Assembly (NCBI GenBank): GCA_964219355.1
Contig: CAXPOZ010000003.1
Span: forward strand, 186,001 to 250,000
DNA: 64,000 nt
Direction: 5' to 3'
Source: Parvularcula sp964219355
GTDB taxonomy: Bacteria > Pseudomonadota > Alphaproteobacteria > Caulobacterales > Parvularculaceae
Part shown: positions 34,339 to 42,605 of the stretch, piece after piece
Layout of the letters: each line of letters starts with the position of its first letter
Numbering within the stretch: the first letter of the stretch is position 1
Position numbers and translations under genes: made by a program
The notes under the pieces: model-generated
What the model was told of the DNA's origin: nothing
Databases searched by the model: none
The model's input: the letters and a program-made list of their open reading frames with translations, nothing else

Positions 34339-34767
34339 TTAGCCCTCCACTTTCAGGCCCATGGCCCGTGCGGACCCGGCAATGATGTTGGCGGCCGCAT
34401 CAATGTCATTGGCATTTAGGTCAGCCATTTTGGCTTCGGCGATTTCACGAACCTGCGCCATGGTGACGGAGCCAGCGACTTCTTTGCCCGGCAGCGAACC
34501 GCCCTTGGGCAGTTTGGCGGCTTTTTTCAGGTAATAGGACGCAGGCGGTGTTTTGGTTTCGAACGTGAACGACTTGTCCGTGTAGATGGTAATGATCGTG
34601 GGGATCGGCATCCCCTTTTCCATCTCTTGGGTCGCAGCGTTGAACGCCTTGCAGAATTCCATGATGTTGAGGCCGCGCTGACCGAGAGCGGGACCGATGG
34701 GCGGCGACGGGTTAGCCGCGCCGGCGGGCACCTGAAGCTTCAGGTAGCCTTGGAGTTTCTTTGCCAT
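34339..34767 (-). CDS. rplK: 50S ribosomal protein L11
   Basis: A 142-residue L11 with the N-terminal KLQVPAGAANPSPPIGPALGQRGLNIMEFCKAFNA, the PTIITIYTDKSFTFETKTPPASYYLKKA segment and the C-terminal rRNA-binding GSVTMAQVREIAEAKMADLNA. It forms the GTPase-associated centre with 23S rRNA. A good RBS (GGAAGGTG) precedes the ATG. The usual upstream secE-nusG genes are absent; the next upstream gene is the beta-lactamase-fold lipoprotein, 129 bases away. Confidence 0.98.
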   Translation of the reverse strand: MAKKLQGYLKLQVPAGAANPSPPIGPALGQRGLNIMEFCKAFNAATQEMEKGMPIPTIITIYTDKSFTFETKTPPASYYLKKAAKLPKGGSLPGKEVAGSVTMAQVREIAEAKMADLNANDIDAAANIIAGSARAMGLKVEG

Positions 34768-34896
34768 GTTACACCTTCCGATTATTGGCGAAGGGGACGC
34801 GGTCGGGCTGGATCATGGACTTGCTAAGACCCATAGCCTCCCGCGAAGCGCCGGGCTCTAGCGGCAAAAGCCTGTAAACGCAATCCCTTGGAGGGC

Positions 34897-36000
34897 TTAG
34901 TCCACGGCGATGGCACCATAGGCGGCGCGGGCCGCAGCGCGGAAGATATCGGCGTCGCCATCGCGTCCACCGGCCCCTTCGCTGAGGCCTACCAGCAGCA
35001 GCCCCTGCCCCTGATCTATCAGCAGGAAAGCGCCTTGACCGGCAGAGAAATAGCTGCCCGCCGTCGCGCCGGGGCCTGTGACCCCGGCAGAGCGCAAAAC
35101 CGCAACGCCGAGACCGCGGCCAATAACTCCCGGGGTCATGTCCTCACCCAGCCCTGAATTGAGCGCCCAACGGTCATCCGGCAGGTGATCCCGCGACATC
35201 AGGCTGACCGTCGCGCCATCAAGAATGCGCGCGCCGCCGACCCCGCCGCCCGAGGCGAGGAGCTGGCCGAACCGGGCCATATCCCGCAGGCTCGCCTCTA
35301 GAACGAACGTCCCGCCCGCCCCTTCGGTCAGCCGCATGCTGGTCATGCCCAGCTGGTTGAAAATCCGCTCATCAAGATAGACCGCAACCGGCGTGTCAGA
35401 GACATTCTGGATGATCTCCGCCTGCAATTTGAGGTCCGGGCCGGTGGTGCCGTCCCCTGTCATGATCTGCGCAATGGTCGGGCTGTCTTCCTCAGACCCG
35501 ACCGGGCCCAGCCGCCCTTCGGGCAGGTAATAGGCCGCTGGTTCATCGAGCGTGAATTGCCCCTCATCATAGAGCATCAGCATGCCGGCGGTAATGACAG
35601 GCGCGGCCAGCACCCGGCTCCGCCAGACCGTATCGGCCCCGGCGAGCGCTTCTCCGCCGGGTGCATTGCCAGCCGTCACGAAGGCGGCGACATGCCCGTC
35701 CCGGACCAGCAATGCTGTCATGCCCTCGGCACCACGTGCCTCGACGGCGCTGGCGATCGCCATACGAAAATCGGCAAGCCCCCCCGCCGTCATGCCGAGC
35801 TGTTCAGGCAGGATCGGGGTTTCAAGATCAGGCCAGCCTGTAGAGATCAGTGCCGGGGGCAAACGCCCGGCCGTGCTCGTCTCCTCGACAATTACGGGTT
35901 CTTCTTCAGCATCCGCAGGCTCATCGGTGGGAGCGTTCGATCCCCCGCATGCCGCCAACACCAAGCATAGGGCCCCTGCGGGACCATACCGCCAAGACAT
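34897..36000 (-). CDS. Serine-beta-lactamase-fold lipoprotein lacking catalytic residues
   Basis: A 367-residue lipoprotein (start ATG 36000 after GGGGGAG; lipobox LVLAAC, Cys18) with a class C/esterase-type beta-lactamase fold. Recognisable blocks are LPEQLGMTAGGLADFRMAIAS, TALLVRDGHVAAFVTAGN, DTVWRSRVLAAPVITAGMLMLYDEGQFTLDEPAAYYLPE, AVYLDERIFNQLGMTSMRL and DMARFGQLLASGG. The SxxK catalytic tetrad aligns with V130-L-A-A133, so both Ser and Lys are lost, and no YxN motif is visible before EIIQNVSDTP. It is therefore probably a non-catalytic binding protein, attached to the envelope. Other starts (36006, 36066) are possible. Confidence 0.8.
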   Translation of the reverse strand: MSWRYGPAGALCLVLAACGGSNAPTDEPADAEEEPVIVEETSTAGRLPPALISTGWPDLETPILPEQLGMTAGGLADFRMAIASAVEARGAEGMTALLVRDGHVAAFVTAGNAPGGEALAGADTVWRSRVLAAPVITAGMLMLYDEGQFTLDEPAAYYLPEGRLGPVGSEEDSPTIAQIMTGDGTTGPDLKLQAEIIQNVSDTPVAVYLDERIFNQLGMTSMRLTEGAGGTFVLEASLRDMARFGQLLASGGGVGGARILDGATVSLMSRDHLPDDRWALNSGLGEDMTPGVIGRGLGVAVLRSAGVTGPGATAGSYFSAGQGAFLLIDQGQGLLLVGLSEGAGGRDGDADIFRAAARAAYGAIAVD

Positions 36001-36131
36001 CGTCATCTCCCCCTTCGCATCAACCGATGCGCGAGCTTCCGCAGAAGCCACCCTTAACTTTACCAAAAAGTCAGGAAGAATGGCAGCCCCGCAGACAGGA
36101 ATTCCACAACTTCAATCAGGCTGAATTGAGG

Positions 36132-36626
36132 CTACTCAGCTGGGCCGGATACCCGTTCATAAACAATGGTTTCCGTCCAGCGTTCGCCTTCCTTGTTGGT
36201 CAGGACGAGCTCGATTGTCTGGCGGCCATCTTCCTCGAGGCGCAGGGTCAGACCGGAAAAAACACCCACGCCAGGCTCTGTCCGTTGCAATTTGAAAGCG
36301 TGAAAGCCGTCTTTCTCTTCCCAGCCCGTCATGTCGGCATTGAAGTGTTTGACCCGCAGTGACGGGCCTTCCTCAAAGTCAGCAAGATGAAAGATCTCCG
36401 TAAAGACGATCTTGCCTTCTTCCTCAAGTTGGAGAAGGCCGGTCATGTGCCCGTCTGGTCCGGTGACCCAGCATTCCTTGGCAAAACCGTCAAAGGCCGG
36501 GCCTTCCCAACACCCTTCAAGCCAAGCGAGGTCGTCGAGCGACCATTCGGTGCTCTCATCCTGCGCAAGAGCCGATGACATCAGCATGGCGCCCGCACCC
36601 ATCAGGGACAGCAATAAATTTGGCAT
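36132..36626 (-). CDS. DUF6265-like exported protein
   Basis: A 164-residue protein starting at ATG 36626 (MPNLLLSLMG), with GGGAGG 7 bases upstream. A signal peptide ends SALAQDE. The mature domain WSLDDLAWLEGCWEG, then ECWVTGPDGHMTGLLQLEEEGKIVFTEIFHLADFEEGPSLRVKHFNADMTGWE and RTEPGVGVFSGLTLRL, is a lipocalin-like beta-barrel of the DUF6265 type. It may bind a small hydrophobic ligand; the role is unknown. It is in its own unit between the beta-lactamase-fold gene and the small membrane protein. Confidence 0.75.
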   Translation of the reverse strand: MPNLLLSLMGAGAMLMSSALAQDESTEWSLDDLAWLEGCWEGPAFDGFAKECWVTGPDGHMTGLLQLEEEGKIVFTEIFHLADFEEGPSLRVKHFNADMTGWEEKDGFHAFKLQRTEPGVGVFSGLTLRLEEDGRQTIELVLTNKEGERWTETIVYERVSGPAE

Positions 36627-36685
36627 CCTGAACCTCCCGGTTGAATTTGAAGATACCTCAGGAATGTGCATGATAATAGCCGATT

Positions 36686-36949
36686 TCATAGGCGCCGGAC
36701 ATAGCGCCAAAGCAGGTAGCTCACCGCCCCGCCCAAGAGGACCGGCGCCCAAACCATGGGGAAGCCTAAGAGCGAGACGAGGATCGTCGACAGATCGAAG
36801 GTCTCGCCCGCCCCTTCCCCACCGAACAGCGGCCGCAGAATCAGCTTCCAGATCCCAAGTGCGGTCAGCAGTACACTGAGGACGAGGAAATAGGCCGCAA
36901 AGACCTTCCTTGCCTTCCGGTACTCTTCTGGATTGCGCTCAGGATTCAT
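36686..36949 (-). CDS. Small two-helix membrane protein
   Basis: An 87-residue protein with a charged N-terminus (MNPERNPEEYRKARK) and two membrane helices (about residues 18-40 and 57-80, ending SYLLWRYVRRL). No family recognised. It starts 14 bases after the alaS stop, so it is probably co-transcribed with alaS. Confidence 0.65.
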   Translation of the reverse strand: MNPERNPEEYRKARKVFAAYFLVLSVLLTALGIWKLILRPLFGGEGAGETFDLSTILVSLLGFPMVWAPVLLGGAVSYLLWRYVRRL

Positions 36950-36963
36950 GACCGGCGGATGGG

Positions 36964-39618
36964 TTAGAGCGCCTGCAGACGCTCCCGCACTTTTGCGATG
37001 GCATCATTCGCGGCATCCGGGTTCGGCCCACCGCCATGGGCGAGATCCGGCTTGCCACCGCCGCCCTTGCCGCCAAGAGCTTCAACCGCGAGTTTGACCA
37101 GTTCGGGCGCGCCGATACGATCCGTCAGGCCGTCCGAGACGCCGATCGACACACTCGCCTTGCCTTCATCCGTCGAGATGAACGCGGCAATTGCATTGTC
37201 GCTGGCTTTCTTTGCGTCAGCGATCAGTCCCCGGAGTTCCTTTGCCGGAATGCCTTCGAGGACCTGACCGGTGAAGACGATATCGCCGATCGTCTCGGTT
37301 GCGGGCTTGCCGCCACCGCCGCCCATGGCCGCCTTTTTCTTGGCCGCGACGAGTTCCTTCTCGAGGCGCTTCTTGTCCTCAAGCAGCGCCGTCACGCGGT
37401 CGGCCACATCGCCGATCTTGACCTTGAGCGTGCCGGCCAGCCCGGTTGCGATCCCGGCCTGCTCCTTAAGATAATCGCGTGCCGCCTCCCCGGTCACGGC
37501 CTCGATCCGGCGAATGCCGCTGGCGACCGCCGTTTCGGTCGTGATGACGAAAAGCGCGATATCGCCTGTGCGGGTCACATGGGTGCCGCCGCAAAGCTCC
37601 ATCGAGTATGGGCGCTCAGGGTTCTCGAAGTCATCGCCAAGCCTCAGCACACGGACTTCGTCTTCATATTTCTCACCGAAGAGAGCCATGGCGCCGGCTT
37701 CAATCGCGTCATCATAGGGCATGACGGAGACAACGCCTTCATCATTCTGACGAATGACGCGGTTGACCTCGGCTTCGATAAGATCGAGTGCTTCGCGACT
37801 GACGCCGGAATTATGCGAGAAGTCAAAGCGGAAATTGTCCGGGCCCACAAAGGAGCCTTTCTGGACGACATGGTCGCCCAGATGCCGCCGCAGGGCCGCG
37901 TGAACAAGGTGGGTGGCGGAGTGGTTCCGCTTGATCCGTGCCCGGCGCTCATGATCGATTTCGAGTGTGACGACATCGCCCACTTTCAGCGTGCCCTTTT
38001 TGACGACAGCGTGATGGACGTGAAGCGCGCCTGCGCCTTTCTTGGTGTCACGGATGATCAGCTCCGCACCGCCCGCGCTGACAGCTCGTCCCGCATCGCC
38101 TGCCTGCCCGCCCGATTCAGCATAGAATGGCGTCTGATTGGCAACGAGGCTCACCTCATCGCCTTCAGAGACGCTTTCGACGCGCGCGCCATCTTTCACG
38201 AGTGCAGTGACAGCGCCTTCGGCTCTTTCATGGACATAGCCGATAAATTCCGTGGGCGCTGTATCTGAGAGAATATCGAACCAGACCTTGTCGCTGGCGG
38301 CATCGCCTGAGCCTGCCCAATTGGCGCGCGCCATTTCTTTCTGGCGGGTCATGGCGGCATCAAAGCCAGCCTGATCAAGGCCATAGCCCTGCCGCCGTAA
38401 CGCATCTTCGGTCAGATCGAGCGGGAAGCCGAATGTGTCATAGAGCTTGAAGGCCGCCTCGCCGGGCAATGTGCCGCCATCAGCCAGTTTGCTGGTTTCC
38501 TCAGCGAGGAGTTTCAGCCCGCGGTCGAGCAGATCGGCGAATTTCTCTTCTTCCACGCGCAGCGTGTCACGCACGAGGCTCTCGGCGCGCGGCAGCTCCG
38601 GGAAGGCGCCGCCCATTTCATCAACGAGGGTTGGCACCAGACGCGTCAGCAACGGATCCTTCGCCCCTAGCGCATGGGCATAGCGCATGGCCCGGCGCAT
38701 GATCCGTCTCAAGACATACCCCCGGCCCTCATTGGACGGTGTGACGCCATCAGCAATCAGGAAGGACGAGGCGCGCAGATGATCTGCGACGACCCGGTGC
38801 GAGACGAGATCATCGCCTTCGGGTTTGCGGCCCGTCAGCTCAACCGACGCATTGATCAGTGTCTGGAAGAGATCAGTCTCGTAATTGTTGTGAATGCCCT
38901 GCAGCACCGTTGCGACTCGCTCGAGCCCCATGCCGGTGTCGATCGAGGGTTTGGGCAAATCCGTCTGCTCGCCGCCTGCATGTTTCTCGAACTGCATGAA
39001 AACGAGGTTCCAGATCTCGATGAACCGGTCGCCATCCTCATCCGGGCTGCCCGGCGGGCCGCCCGGAATGTGGGGCCCATGATCGTAGAAAATCTCGGAG
39101 CACGGACCGCAAGGGCCAGTATCGCCCATTGACCAGAAATTGTCAGAGGTCGGAATGCGGATGATTTTTTCATCTGCAAATCCCGTGACCTTCTTCCAAA
39201 GATCAAATGCCTCATCATCGGTGTGATAGACAGTGACCAGCAGCTTTTCCGGCGGCAGGCCGAAAGTACCAGTCAGCAGCTCCCAGGCATTGAGGATCGC
39301 CTGTTCCTTGAAATAGTCGCCGAAGCTGAAATTCCCCAGCATCTCGAAAAAGGTGTGGTGGCGCGCCGTATAGCCGACATTGTCGAGGTCGTTATGCTTG
39401 CCGCCGGCCCGGACGCATTTCTGCGAGGACGTCGCGCGGACATAGCTGCGCGTTTCCGTTCCCGTGAACAGGTTCTTGAACGGCACCATGCCCGCATTGA
39501 CGAACAGCAGCGTCGGGTCATTCTGCGGCACGAGCGGCGCAGACGGCACGATTTCGTGATCGCGGTTCGCGAAAAAGTCGAGAAAGGACTGGCGGATATC
39601 ATTGACGGATGTGACCAT
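36964..39618 (-). CDS. alaS: Alanyl-tRNA synthetase
   Basis: A full-length 884-residue AlaRS. The catalytic core (about 1-240) has RQSFLDFFANRDHEIVPSAPLVP, NAGMVPFKN, RHHTFFEMLGNFSFGDYFK and SDNFWSMGDTGPCGPCSEIFYD. The tRNA-recognition region contains SNEGRGYVLRRIMRRAMR. The editing domain has the metal ligands RNHSATHLVHAALR and MELCGGTHVTRTGD. A C-Ala domain with a Gly-rich stretch (GGGGGKPATE, later GGKGGGGKPDLAHGGG) ends the protein. Nothing is missing. The start at 39618 matches the family N-terminus (VTSVNDIRQSF). It is divergent from the lipocalin gene. Confidence 0.98.
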   Translation of the reverse strand: MVTSVNDIRQSFLDFFANRDHEIVPSAPLVPQNDPTLLFVNAGMVPFKNLFTGTETRSYVRATSSQKCVRAGGKHNDLDNVGYTARHHTFFEMLGNFSFGDYFKEQAILNAWELLTGTFGLPPEKLLVTVYHTDDEAFDLWKKVTGFADEKIIRIPTSDNFWSMGDTGPCGPCSEIFYDHGPHIPGGPPGSPDEDGDRFIEIWNLVFMQFEKHAGGEQTDLPKPSIDTGMGLERVATVLQGIHNNYETDLFQTLINASVELTGRKPEGDDLVSHRVVADHLRASSFLIADGVTPSNEGRGYVLRRIMRRAMRYAHALGAKDPLLTRLVPTLVDEMGGAFPELPRAESLVRDTLRVEEEKFADLLDRGLKLLAEETSKLADGGTLPGEAAFKLYDTFGFPLDLTEDALRRQGYGLDQAGFDAAMTRQKEMARANWAGSGDAASDKVWFDILSDTAPTEFIGYVHERAEGAVTALVKDGARVESVSEGDEVSLVANQTPFYAESGGQAGDAGRAVSAGGAELIIRDTKKGAGALHVHHAVVKKGTLKVGDVVTLEIDHERRARIKRNHSATHLVHAALRRHLGDHVVQKGSFVGPDNFRFDFSHNSGVSREALDLIEAEVNRVIRQNDEGVVSVMPYDDAIEAGAMALFGEKYEDEVRVLRLGDDFENPERPYSMELCGGTHVTRTGDIALFVITTETAVASGIRRIEAVTGEAARDYLKEQAGIATGLAGTLKVKIGDVADRVTALLEDKKRLEKELVAAKKKAAMGGGGGKPATETIGDIVFTGQVLEGIPAKELRGLIADAKKASDNAIAAFISTDEGKASVSIGVSDGLTDRIGAPELVKLAVEALGGKGGGGKPDLAHGGGPNPDAANDAIAKVRERLQAL

Positions 39619-39695
39619 CCGCGCGGCTTAATCGGCCCCGCGCCCTTGTGCAATCGGGCTTGCGACGATGGGCGGCTTCGCCATATTCGATAGAT

Positions 39696-40256
39696 ATGCG
39701 CGCACCCATCTTCTTCCTCGCCCTAATGCTCACCGCCTGCAGCGGCCAGCCCGATTACCGGGCTGAAAAACAGCCGCCGGAAACGGTCCCCCATGTCGAT
39801 ATCGAGCGCTATCAGGGCCTCTGGTATGAGATCGCGCGCTATCCCAACCGTTTTGAAGACACCCCCGATTACATCTGCACGGCGGTAACAGCCGAATATG
39901 CCATTCGCGAGGACGGCAGGATCGATGTCATCAATACCTGCCGGAAGGACACGCCCGAAGGCGAGGTCGACGTCGCAAACGGCGTTGCCCGGGTCGTCGG
40001 CGGGAATGGCGCGAAGCTGAAGGTCAAATTCGCGCCCGGCTGGGTGCCGTTTGCGAGCGGCGATTACTGGGTGCTCGATCTGACAGAGGATTACTCCGCC
40101 GCCCTCGTCGGCAGCCCGGACGGCAAATATCTCTGGCTGCTCTCCCGTACCCCGATCATCCCGGCCGAGACGGGCCGGCGCCTGATGGAGGCCGCCCGCG
40201 CGCGCGGCTATGAGACGGATCCCCTGCAATTCACGTTGCAACCGCTCGGCGGTTAG
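39696..40256 (+). CDS. blc: Outer-membrane lipocalin (Blc-like)
   Basis: A 186-residue lipoprotein; ATG 39696 gives a signal peptide with lipobox LMLTAC (Cys16). The lipocalin fingerprint is VDIERYQGLWYEIARYPNRFED (GxW motif). It is followed by YICTAVTAEYAIREDGRIDVINTCR, the two Cys likely forming the Blc disulfide, then GDYWVLDLTEDYSAALVGSPDGKYLWLLSRTP. Bacterial lipocalins bind lysophospholipids or fatty acids and are often stress-induced. It is monocistronic and divergent from alaS. Confidence 0.92.
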   Translation: MRAPIFFLALMLTACSGQPDYRAEKQPPETVPHVDIERYQGLWYEIARYPNRFEDTPDYICTAVTAEYAIREDGRIDVINTCRKDTPEGEVDVANGVARVVGGNGAKLKVKFAPGWVPFASGDYWVLDLTEDYSAALVGSPDGKYLWLLSRTPIIPAETGRRLMEAARARGYETDPLQFTLQPLGG

Positions 40257-40272
40257 CCGGCGAACCTCTGCC

Positions 40273-40300
40273 CTCCTCATGCGTTATATCTGTTGAGGAG
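40273..40300 (+). promoter_or_regulatory. Inverted repeat that masks the RBS of the 40309 gene
   Basis: CTCCTCA (40273-40279) is perfectly complementary to TGAGGAG (40294-40300), with a 14-base AT-rich loop. The 3' arm contains the Shine-Dalgarno GAGGAG, 8 bases before ATG 40309. Folding would block ribosome entry, as in RNA thermometers or small-RNA-opened leaders. This is a structural inference. Confidence 0.45.
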
Positions 40301-40308
40301 ACACGCGA

Positions 40309-40500
40309 ATGACAAACCCGCACGAAAAGACCCCTGCAGAAGATACGATCAAGGGCGGCCACCAACCCTATGATGGGGAAGAGGCCGAAGGCGGCGCGCC
40401 GCGCGGCTATGATTCGAACCATGAGCGCTATGACGAGAATGGCGAGCGCATCTATCGGGACAATGAAAATGCGCCCGCAGGCGACGACAAGAAGGACTAG
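40309..40500 (+). CDS. Small, highly hydrophilic protein
   Basis: A 63-residue protein with no hydrophobic core: rich in Asp, Glu, Asn, Gly, His and Tyr, with repeats of the NHERYDENGERIYRDNEN type. It is probably disordered. A strong RBS (GAGGAG, 8 bases) supports translation. It resembles small stress or desiccation-type hydrophilic proteins in composition only. The stop codon shares a CTAG with the stop of the convergent 40497-41006 gene. Confidence 0.65.
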   Translation: MTNPHEKTPAEDTIKGGHQPYDGEEAEGGAPRGYDSNHERYDENGERIYRDNENAPAGDDKKD

Positions 40501-41006
40501 TCCTTATCCGTCACAAGCTTGATGAGCGCCTCGTCCCAGACGAAATCGACGGCGGGCGCGAGCTCGGTGAGACCAGAACCCTCCGCGCCATTGGCAACGA
40601 AATCCATTTTCAGGATCGATCCGCCGCCCTCTTTCTCCCCGACACTGAGCGTGAGGGATGTCGCGAGCCCCATTTCCTGCATCGGCCCGAATGGCGCATG
40701 AAGGCGCAGCATCTCACCATGCATGACGGCCATGACCTGTCCATGGGTGACAGAGCCACCTTCCCAGTCCTCGCGCCAGACGCCGCCGGCTTCGAGTTCA
40801 AGCGTCATATGCCCCGGATCGCCGGAAAAGGAATGGAGCCACCATTCCTTCGGCTCGATCAGTTTTGCCCACAGATCCGCCTTGCTCAGCGTGCTTTCAT
40901 GCTTCTGCGACAAGACCATGCGGGCGGATGATGAGGAGACGACTTCTGCCTGCGCCGTGGCTGTCATCAGAGCAGCGGCGCAAAGCGCAGGAATGAGACG
41001 GGTCAT
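40497..41006 (-). CDS. Exported SRPBCC/AHSA1-like protein
   Basis: A 169-residue protein starting at ATG 41006 after GCAGGAGGA. The signal peptide ends TAQAEV. The mature domain, KADLWAKLIEPKEWWLHSFSGDPGHMTLELEAGGVWREDW, then SVTHGQVMAVMHGEMLRLHAPFGPMQ and ILKMDFVANG, fits the START-like AHSA1/SRPBCC fold (WxxxxD ligand cavity). Periplasmic SRPBCC proteins are less common than cytoplasmic ones. Ligand and role unknown. Confidence 0.75.
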   Translation of the reverse strand: MTRLIPALCAAALMTATAQAEVVSSSSARMVLSQKHESTLSKADLWAKLIEPKEWWLHSFSGDPGHMTLELEAGGVWREDWEGGSVTHGQVMAVMHGEMLRLHAPFGPMQEMGLATSLTLSVGEKEGGGSILKMDFVANGAEGSGLTELAPAVDFVWDEALIKLVTDKD

Positions 41007-41074
41007 GGCAATTCCTCCTGCCGGACACTCTGCCATAAAGACACCATGGCGCGCCATGCCCTCAATGGAAGGCA

Positions 41075-42034
41075 TTAGCGTAGCCTCGGGCGTAAGAGCC
41101 ATGTGCCTGATTGCGAAATGAGCCGTCCGCCAGTGCCGAGCTTGAACCGCGCGACGCCCGGCGCGTGGTCCGTATCGACTCCGCCTAAGTCGAGCATTGT
41201 CACGCCTTTTTTCTTCAGTTGCCGGATCGATTGCCAGAGGAGGAGGTTCATCGCATTCGCGTCGCGCCCGGACTTTGAGGCCCAGCCGATGTGATAGGTC
41301 GCCGTTGCCCCGTGTCGAAAGAGCAGCATGCCCGCCACCCGTTCCGCCCCGAGTTTCGCTTCGAAACCGATCACGGAATCTTTGCCCGCTTTCTCCTGCC
41401 AGGCAGGCACCATGAGGGGCGATAACGCTCTGTAGCCTAATCTTTTCTGCTGACGACGTTCGGCCTCAAGCAACCATTTATACTGCTCCGCCCGACGCCC
41501 CAGCGGATTGACGGTAAGCCCTGCTTTTTCAGCGGCCCGGAGCCGGTTGCGCCATTTGCCGTCCGCCTCCGCCAACAGCGCCTCTTCATCCTGCGTCAGG
41601 TCAAGAAGCACGGTGTGGTAGGGTGAGACAACGCGCCGGAGACGGAGCTTTTCCTCCGCCCCGCTCCCCTCCCCCTGCGGCATCAGCAGAAAAGCATGAA
41701 ACCCCTTGATCGGCAGGGTCCGGCCCAGTTCATCGATCATCGCGGCGCGGGCGCCTTCGGGCAGACCTTCATTGAGCCAGACCGGCCCCATCATGGCGGT
41801 CGCAAGCCGGAAGCCAGGGAATTTGCGGACCGCGACTTGGCAGAGCCCAGCCGTCTCGCCTTCGGTGACCAATTCGGCCCGCAGAACCTCGCCGCCATGG
41901 GCCGCAATCACCTCGCCAAAGGCATGAGCCTGCTGGCAGGGCGCAAAAGCGGCGCGCACGAGTTGCTTATCCCAGGCTTTCGCTGAAAGACCGTTCCAGC
42001 GAATCATAGTTGTCTGCGGCGCATCGAATGGCAT
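41075..42034 (-). CDS. FemAB-like / GNAT-fold aminoacyltransferase-related protein
   Basis: A 319-residue protein with the FemAB-type double GNAT fold. It begins with an SxF/W-type motif (IRWNGLSAKAWDKQLV), then VRKFPGFRLATAMMGPVWLNEG, then HTVLLDLTQDEEALLAEADGKWRNRLRAAEKAGL (the K-x-x-R-N hallmark of FemABX). It ends with ERVAGMLLFRHGATATYHIGWASKSGRDANAMNLLLWQSIRQLKKKGVTMLDLGGVD. Relatives add amino acids to lipid II peptides or act in exopolysaccharide (XrtA/PEP-CTERM) loci. In a Gram-negative with no branched peptide the substrate is unclear. Met10 (42007) is an alternative start. Confidence 0.82.
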   Translation of the reverse strand: MPFDAPQTTMIRWNGLSAKAWDKQLVRAAFAPCQQAHAFGEVIAAHGGEVLRAELVTEGETAGLCQVAVRKFPGFRLATAMMGPVWLNEGLPEGARAAMIDELGRTLPIKGFHAFLLMPQGEGSGAEEKLRLRRVVSPYHTVLLDLTQDEEALLAEADGKWRNRLRAAEKAGLTVNPLGRRAEQYKWLLEAERRQQKRLGYRALSPLMVPAWQEKAGKDSVIGFEAKLGAERVAGMLLFRHGATATYHIGWASKSGRDANAMNLLLWQSIRQLKKKGVTMLDLGGVDTDHAPGVARFKLGTGGRLISQSGTWLLRPRLR

Positions 42035-42048
42035 GGCCGGAGGCTGAA

Positions 42049-42243
42049 TTGATCCGCAAGAAAGCTCAAGAAGTCATGGGGCACCGGCTGGCCTCCCCGG
42101 CCCTCACGAAAACGGGCCTGCGGCTTATCCTGCAATATGTGGCGGCGCCAATTCTCGCGCTGCTGGCGCTGATCGATCTCGGCCTGTTTCTCGTTTTCAA
42201 ATATGCCTTCGGCCAGTGCTATGGCGTATGGTGCTGGTTTTAA
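42049..42243 (+). CDS. Small single-helix membrane protein
   Basis: A protein of 64 residues if started at TTG 42049, which has GGAGG 5 bases upstream; ATG 42028 would add 7 residues but lacks an RBS. A basic N-terminus (IRKKAQEVMGHRLASPALTKTG) is followed by one membrane helix (YVAAPILALLALIDLGLFLVF) and a C-terminal KYAFGQCYGVWCWF with two Cys. No family recognised. The end overlaps the end of sufA by 4 bases on the other strand. Confidence 0.55.
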   Translation: MIRKKAQEVMGHRLASPALTKTGLRLILQYVAAPILALLALIDLGLFLVFKYAFGQCYGVWCWF

Positions 42244-42605
42244 GCGTCAGCTTTCGCCGGGACGATCGTCACGCTCTCCCCACAGCCGCAGGCATCGGTC
42301 TGGTTCGGATTATTGAAGACAAACCGGCTGGAGAGTTTCTCCGTCACGAAGTCGATTTCCGTCCCCAGTAGGAAGAGGATTGCCTTGGGGTCAATCAGGA
42401 TGGTGATGCCGTTCTCCTCGACAACCTCGTCGAGCGGCCCCTTCTCGGTGGCGTAATCCATCGTGTATTCCATGCCGGCACAGCCGCCATTTTTCACGCC
42501 GATCTTAACCCCGATGAAATTCTCATCAGCGGATGACATGATCTCCGTCATGCGATCGGCGGCGCGGTCGGTCAGTGTCAGGACTTTAGGTCTCGGTCGC
42601 GCCAT
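42240..42605 (-). CDS. sufA: A-type Fe-S carrier SufA/IscA/ErpA-like
   Basis: A 121-residue A-type carrier with the three conserved Cys: Cys42 in NGGCAGMEY, and Cys106/Cys108 in DACGCGES. It receives clusters from the SufBCD scaffold and passes them to target proteins. The start at 42605 overlaps the stop of the DUF59 gene (TAATG); a GTG 9 bases upstream is possible. It is the last gene of the iscR-suf operon. Confidence 0.93.
   Translation of the reverse strand: MARPRPKVLTLTDRAADRMTEIMSSADENFIGVKIGVKNGGCAGMEYTMDYATEKGPLDEVVEENGITILIDPKAILFLLGTEIDFVTEKLSSRFVFNNPNQTDACGCGESVTIVPAKADA

Noticed and set aside
37036..38268. A 410-codon plus-strand frame
   Set aside because: Antisense to alaS, which is full-length and conserved throughout.
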